A stretch of 22,670 bases of DNA from JAMXLO01 sp041487355 (GTDB taxonomy: Bacteria > Pseudomonadota > Alphaproteobacteria > Acetobacterales > Acetobacteraceae): positions 1 to 22,670 of the forward strand of contig JBGPND010000068.1 of NCBI GenBank assembly GCA_041487355.1, read 5' to 3'. The notes under the pieces are model-generated. The model did not search any database and was not told the DNA's origin. It worked only from the letters and a program-made list of their open reading frames with translations. Positions within the stretch are counted from its first letter, which is position 1. Each line of letters begins with the position of its first letter. This document shows, in pieces, positions 7,657 to 14,411 of the stretch. The translations under genes were made by a program, and so were the position numbers.

Positions 7657-8502
7657 ATGACCACCAAACTCGGCCGCCGGGTCCTGGCCGGCGCCGCCGC
7701 GCTGCTGCCGGCCGCCGCCCTGATCGGCTCCGCCCAGGCGCAGTCCGGCAATGAAACCACCTTCGACCGCGTGCGCCGCACCAAGACGCTGCGTATCGCG
7801 GCACTGCCGGGCGAGCTGCCGTATTTCCAGAAGGACCTCGCGTCAGGCGAATGGAGCGGCGCCTGCATCGAGATGGCGAAGGACATCGCCAAGGTGTTCG
7901 ACGCGCAGCTTGCCTACATCGAATCCACCTACGGCAATTCCGTGCTCGACCTGCAGTCCAACAAGGTGGACCTCGCGTTCGCGCTGAACCCGACGCCGCA
8001 GCGCGCGCTGTCGATCGGCTTTACCCATCCGATGATCGTGCACCCGTTCGGCTGCATCGCGCGCAAGAGGCTCGATCCGAATACCTGGGACGACATCAAC
8101 AAACCCGAGATCAGGATCGTCTACGATATCGGCTCGCTGCACGAAACGGCGGCGAAGCGCTATGCATCCAAGGCGCAGCTCACCGGCTACAAATCGCGCG
8201 ACGATTGCACGCTGGCGATGCAGTCCGGCCGCGCCGACGTGCATATCCTGGCGGCGATCCTCGGCCTGTCGACGATCGGCAGGAACCCGGCGCTCGGCAG
8301 CTATCATCTGCTGACCGGTCCGCTGGTGGCGCTGCCGAGCTGTCTCGGTTTGCAGCGCGAGCCTGACCCGCGCTTCGCCGACGTGATCAATGCCTGGATC
8401 GACTTCAATCGCGGCACCGGCCAGATCCGCGAGTGGCTGCTCGATGGGCTGACCAAGTTCGGCGTCACCCGCGAGCAGATTCCTGCGACGCTCAGTTTCT
8501 AG
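7657..8502 (+). CDS. ABC transporter substrate-binding protein, family 3 (polar amino acid type)
   Basis: This periplasmic receptor should feed the permease encoded next. The 281 residues from ATG 7657 (gggag at 7643-7647, 9 bases upstream) begin with a signal peptide containing a twin arginine (residues 7-8) and a likely cleavage site after AQA at 26-28. The mature part has a family 3 layout: 'TLRIAALPGELPYF', 'EWSGACIEMAKDIAKVF', 'NKVDLAFALNPTPQRALSIG' and a second lobe with 'DINKPEIRIVYDIGSLHETA'. This group binds amino acids, opines or related small amines; the exact ligand is unknown. The upstream ATG-like start at 7618 lacks support. Confidence 0.88.
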   Translation: MTTKLGRRVLAGAAALLPAAALIGSAQAQSGNETTFDRVRRTKTLRIAALPGELPYFQKDLASGEWSGACIEMAKDIAKVFDAQLAYIESTYGNSVLDLQSNKVDLAFALNPTPQRALSIGFTHPMIVHPFGCIARKRLDPNTWDDINKPEIRIVYDIGSLHETAAKRYASKAQLTGYKSRDDCTLAMQSGRADVHILAAILGLSTIGRNPALGSYHLLTGPLVALPSCLGLQREPDPRFADVINAWIDFNRGTGQIREWLLDGLTKFGVTREQIPATLSF

Positions 8503-8518
8503 GACGGCTGTGCGCGTC

Positions 8519-8605
8519 AGGCCCCCCACCCCAACCCCCCGGGTCAAGCGCCCGGGGGAGGCCTGCCCCCGGGCGCTTGACCCGGGGGGTTGGGGTGGGG
8601 GGCCT
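8519..8605. repeat. Very stable GC-rich hairpin, 40-bp perfect arms, inside the transporter operon
   Basis: Bases 8519-8558 and 8566-8605 are perfect reverse complements separated by a 7-base loop (aggcctg). The element lies between the binding-protein stop (8502) and the permease start (8614). It has no U-tract after the stem, so it is not a classical terminator. Such stems often protect the upstream mRNA or reduce downstream expression, giving excess binding protein over permease. The only purine-rich ribosome-binding-like run before the permease (8593-8602) is inside the right arm. Confidence 0.9.
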
Positions 8606-8613
8606 TAAACGCG

Positions 8614-9279
8614 ATGTTCTATCAATGGGACTTCGCCTTCCTGCTGCGCTACGCGCCGCTGTTCTGGAAGGGCGTGCTGGTCACGCTGGGCTACACCGCG
8701 GGCACCATTTTTCTCGGCCTGATCATCGGCCTGCTGATCGGCCTCGGCCGCCTGTCGCGCTCGAAGCTGGTGAACATTCCGCTGATCGCCTTCATCGAGG
8801 CATTCCGCTGCACGCCGCTGCTGGTGCAGATCGTCTGGTTTTACTACGCGCTGCCGGTGCTGCTGAACATCCAGATCCCCGCCACCGCCGCCGCGGTGAT
8901 GGTGCTGTCCTGCTACACCGGCGCGTTCTATGCCGAGATCTTCCGCGGCGGCATCATCTCGATCGAGTCCGGCCAATGGGATGCGGCACGTGCGCTCGGT
9001 CTGCGGCGCTGGGCGATGATGCGCAAGGTGATCCTGCCGCAGGCGGTGAAGCGGATGATCCCGCCGTTCGTCAACCAGTCGATCACCCAGCTCAAGAACA
9101 CCTCGCTGGTGTCCACCATCGCGGTGCCGGACCTGCTGTACCAGGGCACGCTGATCACCGGCGACACCTACCGTCCGCTCGAGGTCTACACCGTGGTCGC
9201 GCTGATCTATTTCGCGATGCTGTTTCCCAGCACGCTGCTGGCGCAGGCCTATGAGCGACGTCTGGCCAAGGGACGCTGA
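8614..9279 (+). CDS. Amino acid ABC transporter permease (HisM/GlnP type)
   Basis: This inner-membrane permease of 221 residues starts at ATG 8614; the family usually has 215-240 residues. It has about five hydrophobic segments, starting with 'GVLVTLGYTAGTIFLGLIIG', and the family text 'EAFRCTPLLVQIVWFYYALP'. The ATPase-coupling EAA loop reads 'GQWDAARALGLRRWAMMRKV' and continues to 'ILPQAVKRMIPPFVNQ'. No ribosome-binding site lies free before the ATG, because the G-rich run is in the arm of the preceding hairpin. No second permease or ATPase follows, so it must homodimerise or use subunits encoded elsewhere. Confidence 0.92.
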   Translation: MFYQWDFAFLLRYAPLFWKGVLVTLGYTAGTIFLGLIIGLLIGLGRLSRSKLVNIPLIAFIEAFRCTPLLVQIVWFYYALPVLLNIQIPATAAAVMVLSCYTGAFYAEIFRGGIISIESGQWDAARALGLRRWAMMRKVILPQAVKRMIPPFVNQSITQLKNTSLVSTIAVPDLLYQGTLITGDTYRPLEVYTVVALIYFAMLFPSTLLAQAYERRLAKGR

Positions 9280-9519
9280 CCGAGAACCTCGGACGATTCT
9301 GGGCTGGTGGTTCGATATGATCCTGCTCAGCGAGCGCTTCATCAGGCTGTTTGAACGTCCAGATCGGTGTCGCGGAGTTCACATCGCATCTCGCCTGATG
9401 CGAACGTCCGAATTGGGTGCCGCGTCACAAAGTCGTTGCGGTACCCACGGCGGTAGGTATATCGTGTCACCGATTTAACAACGCCAGCCATCCAGTGTTG
9501 TCGGAGCGCGATCAGGGCA
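9280..9519. other. Gap after the permease, no gene seen
   Basis: Directly after the permease stop a short stem ccgag-aac-ctcgg (9280-9292) occurs, without a T-run. A 7-bp stem tcgcatc/gatgcga lies at 9384-9403. Open frames here lack protein-like composition and ribosome-binding sites. Confidence 0.5.
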
Positions 9520-10380
9520 ATGAATAGAATGAGGATGCTGGGGTCGGTTGCTCTGTTTGTGGCAGTCGTATCGGTGGGCAGCCCGGAATGCGGCAGCGCA
9601 GCACCACCGGAACCGAGCGCCGCCGCGACGCCAGCTTCGACAGCGACCGTCCCGCCGCTCTCGGACCCAGCAACGACATCGGGAGCGGCCCCTATGGCCG
9701 ACGATGTCGCCGGGAAGCCCGGGGACCACGTCTTTAACTATACCTACCACGATCGCGCCTTTGAACCATGGTCCGATGAACCAGCTACAGCCATGGCAGC
9801 GGGAGCGTTAACATTCCATGTGTATAATCAGAACTCCAAATCGGCCTCTTCACGCGAATTTGCCAAATACCTGTTAAAGGAGGGATTGGGCGGCGCAGTA
9901 TTTGAAGGAACCCGCCGGGCATACGTATTCTCGAATGAAAAAATCTTGGAGGAAGCCAAAGCTACAAATACCGCAAAGCGTTTATTGATAGAAAAGCAAC
10001 AAGTTTCAGAACTCAGTGGTTTCTTGGCTAAGAACATGGTGCCTGGACTGATACGTCATGAGTCCTTGGCGCGACGTATCTTGCACTCAATCAAGTCCGG
10101 TGTGTTTCGGCGTGCAGCACTGGCCGTGATGCTTGTCGATGGCGGTCTTATGATATATTATCTATTAACAGATTCGGACGATACTCAACCTGATTTGCTC
10201 CCTTTGACCACGTATGTGGGAATCCCTTGTGTCCTGCCGAAAGGTTCGGGCGAAATCGGGTGCCGGGCTGAGACTTCCGAACAGTCCGCAAGGGATGAGG
10301 GAGGCCGTAACGGGCCGGTGCTAGACCGCCTCAGTAGTGCTGCACGGCAGGCAGAAGATGCGTTGAATGCTCGGCACTAA
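9520..10380 (+). CDS. Hypothetical exported protein with a C-terminal membrane segment
   Basis: I do not recognise this 286-residue protein. It starts with a hydrophobic signal-like segment (residues 6-20), followed by a low-complexity Ala/Pro/Thr stretch (about 27-58) as in secreted or wall-spanning linkers. A mixed, charged domain runs from 65 to 190 with helices such as 'SREFAKYLLKEGLGGAVFEG'. One strong hydrophobic helix sits at about 198-217 (ALAVMLVDGGLMIYYLL), then a tail with two cysteines (C237, C248). Base composition in the middle is AT-richer than the neighbours, suggesting recent acquisition. The start is uncertain: ATG 9520, 9529 and 9535 are all in frame and ribosome-binding sites are weak. 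It is isolated between unrelated genes. Confidence 0.65.
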   Translation: MNRMRMLGSVALFVAVVSVGSPECGSAAPPEPSAAATPASTATVPPLSDPATTSGAAPMADDVAGKPGDHVFNYTYHDRAFEPWSDEPATAMAAGALTFHVYNQNSKSASSREFAKYLLKEGLGGAVFEGTRRAYVFSNEKILEEAKATNTAKRLLIEKQQVSELSGFLAKNMVPGLIRHESLARRILHSIKSGVFRRAALAVMLVDGGLMIYYLLTDSDDTQPDLLPLTTYVGIPCVLPKGSGEIGCRAETSEQSARDEGGRNGPVLDRLSSAARQAEDALNARH

Positions 10381-10457
10381 CGATGACGCCGACGAAAGAT
10401 GGGCATCGCCGTAAATTGTTCCCACCGAAGCCATGCTGATGCTGGGGCGCGGCTGAG

Positions 10458-11636
10458 CTACGCCGACCGCGGCAGCAACTGCTCCGCCAGCGTCACCCAG
10501 TAGGACGCGCCGATCGGCAGGATTTCGTCGTTGAAGTCGTAGCGCGGGTGGTGGACCATCGCGTCGTCCTTGCCGCGGCCGCCGCCCAGCATGATGTAGC
10601 TGCCCTGTTTGGCGTTCAGCATGAACGAGAAGTCCTCGCCGCCCATGGTCGGGCGCAGCATCGGCGTCACGCGCGCCTCACCCGCCACGGTCGCGGCGGC
10701 GCGGCGGGTCAGCGTGGTGGCGTCCGGATCGTTCACCGTGGCCGGATAGTTGCGGCTGAACACCACGTCGGCCTTGGCGCCGAAGCTCTCGGCGATGCCG
10801 GTCGCCAGGCGGCGGACACCGTTTTCCAACTGGTCGCCGACGCGCGGTTCGAACCAGCGGGCGGTGCCCAGCATGCGCACCGTCTCGGGGATCACGTTGT
10901 AGGTGTGGCCGCCGTTGATATGGCCGATGGTGACGACGCCGCCTTCCACCGGCTCGATCGTGCGGGCGACGATTGTCTGCAGCGCGGAGACGATCTGGCT
11001 GGCGATCACGATCGGGTCGATGCCGAAATGCGGCATCGCGCCGTGGGTGCCCTTGCCGGTGATGACGATCTCGATGTTCGCCACCGCCGCCATGATCGGA
11101 CCGTTGCGCCAGGCGAAGGTTCCCGCCGGTATCTGCGGCCAGTTGTGCATGCCGAACACCATCTCCACCGGGCAGCGCTCGAACAGGCCCTCCTTCACCA
11201 TGATCTCGCCGCCGGCCAGGTTCTCCTCCGCCGGCTGGAAGATCACGTAGACGGTGCCGTCAAAGTTGCGCGTCTCGGCGAGGTATTTCGCCGCGCCGAG
11301 CAGCATGGTGGTGTGGCCGTCATGGCCGCAGGCGTGCATCACGCCCTGGTTCTGTGAGGCATAGGGGTGGCCGGTCTCCTCCAGGATCGGCAGCGCGTCC
11401 ATGTCGGCGCGCAGGCCGATGGCGCGCGTGCCGTCGCCGCGGCCACGGATCACGCCGACCACGCCGGTGCGCGCAAGGCCGGTGATGATCTCGTCGACGC
11501 CGAAGGATTTCAGCTTCTCCTGCACCACGCCGCTGGTGCGGGTCTCCTGCAGCGCGAGTTCGGGATGCGCGTGCAGGTCGTGGCGCCATTCGGTCATCTC
11601 GCGGTGGAACTCGGCGATGCGGTTGATGATCGGCAT
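10458..11636 (-). CDS. M20D-family amidohydrolase (N-acyl amino acid / hippurate hydrolase type)
   Basis: This cytosolic metallohydrolase cleaves the amide bond of N-acylated amino acids or related amides (family knowledge). The 392 residues, a normal length, show 'WRHDLHAHPEL' (18-28), 'GLRADMDALPI' (74-84), the metal-binding 'MHACGHDGHT' with C103 and H105, 'QPAEE' with E137/E138, 'GMHNWP' with H164, the dimerisation-lid start 'GKGTHGAMPH', and the C-terminal 'MVHHPRYDFND'. A ggagg sits 9 bases upstream of ATG 11636. It lies 24 bases downstream of the NAD(P)-binding gene on the same strand, so the two probably form one operon. With hyuAB nearby it could release an amino acid from an N-carbamoyl or N-acyl intermediate (inference). 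Confidence 0.93.
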   Translation of the reverse strand: MPIINRIAEFHREMTEWRHDLHAHPELALQETRTSGVVQEKLKSFGVDEIITGLARTGVVGVIRGRGDGTRAIGLRADMDALPILEETGHPYASQNQGVMHACGHDGHTTMLLGAAKYLAETRNFDGTVYVIFQPAEENLAGGEIMVKEGLFERCPVEMVFGMHNWPQIPAGTFAWRNGPIMAAVANIEIVITGKGTHGAMPHFGIDPIVIASQIVSALQTIVARTIEPVEGGVVTIGHINGGHTYNVIPETVRMLGTARWFEPRVGDQLENGVRRLATGIAESFGAKADVVFSRNYPATVNDPDATTLTRRAAATVAGEARVTPMLRPTMGGEDFSFMLNAKQGSYIMLGGGRGKDDAMVHHPRYDFNDEILPIGASYWVTLAEQLLPRSA

Positions 11637-11660
11637 GGAGAGTGTCCTCCGGATGGGGCG

Positions 11661-12521
11661 TCAGGTGTTGTGCTGCGATGCGAAGGTGCGCGCAAGGCCT
11701 TCGCGCAGCGGGATCGGTCGCACGCCGAGGGTCTGCTGCATCGGACGCACGTCGAACGCCTTGTCTTCCAGCAGGCGGCGGATTTCCTCGGGGTGGACCC
11801 GCGGCAGGCGCGGAACGTGCCGCAGCATGCTCGCTGCGGCTATCAGCAGGCCCGCCGGGACGGGTATGATGCGCGGCCGGCGCAGGCCCGCGGCGTCGGC
11901 GACGGCGCGGACGAAGTCGGCGTAGGACAGGGGGCTCGGCCCGGCGATCACCAGCGCCTGCGGTCCGTCCCAGGGATGCTCCAGCGCGGCGCGGATGGCG
12001 CGGGTGACGTCGTCCTGATGGATCGGCTGCACCAGCGCCTTGCCGCCGCCGGGCAGCGGCACGATCGGTAGGCGTCGCAGCAGGGCAGCGAGGCGCTGCA
12101 CGTTGTCCTCGCCCTGTGCGCCGTAGATCATCGTGGGGTGCAGCATGACGCCGGAGCGGCCGGAGGCGAGGAAGGCGACCTCGCCGGCCAGGACGAAGCT
12201 GCCGTGTGCGTCCGGCCAGTTGGTGAATTTGCGCGTGCTGCCGAGGAAGATCAGGCGTGCGTCGGCCGGTGCCGCATCGATCACGGCGCGGGCGTGGCGG
12301 GCGTGCGCGCAGCAGACGATGCGGGTGGCATCCTCGAGGGCGGAGCGCAGGGCGGCGGGATCGGTGAGGTCGGCGATGCGTGGCGCCGCAATCATCGTCC
12401 ATTTCGCCGGGTCGCGCACGACCGGCACCACGGACACGCTGTCCGCCAGCAGCGATCGGCAGAGTGCGACGCCTGTGCGCCCCGAAGCGCCGATGATGTG
12501 TACCTGGACCGGGCGCGCCAT
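11661..12521 (-). CDS. NAD(P)-binding atypical SDR / epimerase-like protein
   Basis: The 286 residues from ATG 12521 (aaagg about 8 bases upstream) form a Rossmann protein of the atypical/extended SDR or NmrA type. The N-terminal nucleotide motif is 'VHIIGASGRTGVALC' (residues 6-20); 'RLIFLGSTRKF' and 'GVMLHPTMIYGAQGEDNVQR' correspond to the central strand and the Y-containing active-site region, though a clear YxxxK is not present. 'VQPIHQDDVTRAIRAAL' is typical of NAD(P)-dependent epimerase/dehydratase relatives of the complex I subunit NDUFA9 group. It precedes the M20 gene in the same operon. It may be a reductase or a nucleotide-sensing protein; the substrate is unknown. A longer in-frame start lies within a repeat and is less likely. 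Confidence 0.82.
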   Translation of the reverse strand: MARPVQVHIIGASGRTGVALCRSLLADSVSVVPVVRDPAKWTMIAAPRIADLTDPAALRSALEDATRIVCCAHARHARAVIDAAPADARLIFLGSTRKFTNWPDAHGSFVLAGEVAFLASGRSGVMLHPTMIYGAQGEDNVQRLAALLRRLPIVPLPGGGKALVQPIHQDDVTRAIRAALEHPWDGPQALVIAGPSPLSYADFVRAVADAAGLRRPRIIPVPAGLLIAAASMLRHVPRLPRVHPEEIRRLLEDKAFDVRPMQQTLGVRPIPLREGLARTFASQHNT

Positions 12522-12536
12522 GATGCTACCTTTAGC

Positions 12537-12601
12537 CGTCATGGCCGGGCTTGTCCCGGCCATCCGTCGCGGCACCTGTGGTTGCACGGATGGCCATGAC
12601 G
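12537..12601. repeat. Composite palindromic repeat in the gap upstream of hyuB
   Basis: An inner stem atggccggg/cccggccat (12541-12549 and 12555-12563, loop cttgt) sits within an outer pair cgtcatggcc (12537-12546) and ggccatgacg (12592-12601). Bases 12558-12576 are an exact 19-base reverse complement of 14356-14374 in the copy before hyuA. The element occupies the divergent gap between the NAD(P)-binding gene and hyuB. Confidence 0.8.
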
Positions 12602-12632
12602 ATTGTGGTTGACTGCCGCAGAGGAGGCCCGC

Positions 12633-14276
12633 TTGGAGCACATTGTCGACCCGGTGACCGTTTCAGTGGTGCAGCACCGGCTGCATGCCATCGTCGAGGA
12701 GATGGGCGAGGCGATGCTGCGCACGTCCTACTCGCAGATCCTCAATTCCAGCCGCGACTTCTCCACCGCGATCTGCGACATCAACGGCCGCCTGATCGCG
12801 CAGGCCGAACATGTGCCAATCCATGTCGGAGCGCTGCCCTGGGCGGCGAAGTCGGTGCACGACTTCTTCGGCGACGACATCCATCCCGGCGACGTGTTCC
12901 TGCTGAACGATCCGTATCACGGCGGCAACCACCTTCCCGACCTGACCGCCTTCGTGCCGATCTTCCAGGGCGACAAGCCGGTGTTCTGGTCGATCAACCG
13001 CGCGCACCAGAGCGACATCGGCGGCTCGACCCACGGCGCCTACAACGCAGCGGCCACCGAAATCTGGCAGGAGGGCATCCGCGTGACGCCGCTGCGGCTC
13101 TATGACCGCGGCGAGGTGCGGCGCGACGTGCTGCAGATGCTGGCGACGAATGTGCGCCATCCGCACGATTTCCGCGGCGATCTCGCGGCGATGATCGGTT
13201 CGGCGCATGTCGGGCAGCGGCGCATGCTGGCACTGGCCGGCGAATTCGGCTGGGACGTGACGAATGCCGCGATCGAGGCGGTGCTGGACGGCGCGGAACG
13301 CCAGGCGCGCGCGGTGATCGCGCAGTGGAAGGACGGCGTGTATCACGGCGAGGCCTTCCTGGATGACGACGGCCACCGCTACCAGGACATCCACATCCGC
13401 GCCACGGTGACCAAGCGCGGCAGCGACCTCATCATCGACCTGTCGGATTCGCATGAGCAGGTCGTGGGTTTCGTCAATTCCTCCTATCCGAACATGCGCT
13501 CGGCGGTGGTGGTGGCGCTGGCCTATCTGATCGATCCGCACACGCCGAAGAACGACGGCGCGTTCCGTCCGGTGCAGGTGATCGCGAAGCCCGGCACCAT
13601 CGTGTGGGCGAATGAAGGCGCGCCGGTGACGCTGTGCACCAACCACTGCGCGCAGGAGATCATCGAGGCGATCATCAAGGCGCTGGCACCTGCGTGCCCC
13701 GATCGCGCCATGGCAGGCTGGGGGCGGCGTTTCCGCATCGCCATCCAGGGGCGCGATCCGCGCACGCAGAGGCCGTTCATCTGGCACATGTTCCAGGCGC
13801 GGCCGGGTGGCGGTGCATCGCCCGTCGGCGACGGCTGGCCCGCCGGTGGTGAGTGGCAGGCGGCGGGAGGCATCAAGTTCGGCAGCCTGGAAGTGACGGA
13901 AGTGCGCTTCCCGCTGTTCTTCCGCACGCACGAATTTCGTCCTGGTTCCGGCGGCGACGGCCAGTATCGCGGCGGCCCGGGATGCGTGCTGGAGATGGTG
14001 GCGGAGATCGACGAACCGGCGCGCGGCAACACCGCCGGCGATGGCGTGAAGTATGGCGCGTGCGGCATCCTCGGCGGCAAGGACGGGTTGCCGCATCGCT
14101 ACGTGCTGCATTCCGAGGGACGCCAGCAGCGCGTGCTGAAGACCAAGGAAGTCGGCATCGAGATCCACCCTGGCGACGTGTTCAAGATCGAGTCAGGCGG
14201 CGGTGGCGGCTGGGGCGATCCGGCGAAGCGCGATCCGGCCGCGCGCGAACGCGACGCGATCAACGGGTTCGTGTAG
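12633..14276 (+). CDS. hyuB: Hydantoinase B / oxoprolinase-type subunit HyuB
   Basis: This is the B subunit of an ATP-dependent hydantoinase/oxoprolinase-type enzyme acting with HyuA on a cyclic imide or lactam, or as part of an acetone/acetophenone-carboxylase-like enzyme. TTG 12633 follows a strong gaggagg by 5 bases and gives MEHIVDPVTV, a typical HyuB start, with 547 residues (family 510-590). Family text includes 'MLRTSYSQILNSSRDFS', 'NDPYHGGNHLPD' (residues 92-103), 'HQSDIGGSTHG' (125-135) with likely metal-binding His/Asp, 'NSSYPNMRSAV', and a C-terminal 'GGGGGWGDP'. An upstream in-frame TTG at 12603 abuts the repeat and has no ribosome-binding site. hyuA follows after about 135 bases. 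Confidence 0.93.
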   Translation: MEHIVDPVTVSVVQHRLHAIVEEMGEAMLRTSYSQILNSSRDFSTAICDINGRLIAQAEHVPIHVGALPWAAKSVHDFFGDDIHPGDVFLLNDPYHGGNHLPDLTAFVPIFQGDKPVFWSINRAHQSDIGGSTHGAYNAAATEIWQEGIRVTPLRLYDRGEVRRDVLQMLATNVRHPHDFRGDLAAMIGSAHVGQRRMLALAGEFGWDVTNAAIEAVLDGAERQARAVIAQWKDGVYHGEAFLDDDGHRYQDIHIRATVTKRGSDLIIDLSDSHEQVVGFVNSSYPNMRSAVVVALAYLIDPHTPKNDGAFRPVQVIAKPGTIVWANEGAPVTLCTNHCAQEIIEAIIKALAPACPDRAMAGWGRRFRIAIQGRDPRTQRPFIWHMFQARPGGGASPVGDGWPAGGEWQAAGGIKFGSLEVTEVRFPLFFRTHEFRPGSGGDGQYRGGPGCVLEMVAEIDEPARGNTAGDGVKYGACGILGGKDGLPHRYVLHSEGRQQRVLKTKEVGIEIHPGDVFKIESGGGGGWGDPAKRDPAARERDAINGFV

Positions 14277-14290
14277 GAGCCACTTGTCAA

Positions 14291-14316
14291 CTATCAAACC
14301 ATCAAACTATCAAACC
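14291..14316 (+). repeat. Short direct repeat ctatcaaacc
   Basis: The 10-mer ctatcaaacc occurs at 14291-14300 and 14307-14316, with a related catcaaac between them, giving three atcaaac units in 26 bases. It directly precedes the palindromic repeat before hyuA. It may be slippage-derived or a protein-binding site. Confidence 0.5.
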
Positions 14317-14397
14317 GTCATGCCCGGGCTTGTCCCGGGCATCAGTAGCGGTACCGGTGCCGCGACGGATGGCCGGGACTGCACCCGGCCATGACGG
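14315..14397. repeat. Composite palindromic repeat between hyuB and hyuA
   Basis: Two hairpins lie inside an outer inverted pair ccgtcat (14315-14321) and atgacgg (14391-14397). The inner stems are atgcccggg/cccgggcat (14320-14328, 14334-14342) and atggccggg/cccggccat (14369-14377, 14384-14392). Part of it (14356-14374) is an exact inverted copy of 12558-12576. It separates the two subunit genes, which are often adjacent or overlapping, and its right end supplies an ATG in frame with hyuA. Confidence 0.8.
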
Positions 14398-14411
14398 AAG
14401 GAACTGATCCA

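Noticed and set aside
6837..7892. Reading the cupin as the C-terminus of a 351-residue fusion
   Set aside because: The upstream part of that frame is the wrong frame of the hydrolase remnant, and the cupin has its own strong ribosome-binding site at 7297-7302.
8519..8605. Classical rho-independent terminator
   Set aside because: The stem is far longer than usual and no T-run follows on either strand; the downstream gene is the matching permease.
9251..9478. 75-codon frame after the permease
   Set aside because: It starts inside the permease gene in another frame and has no recognisable sequence character.
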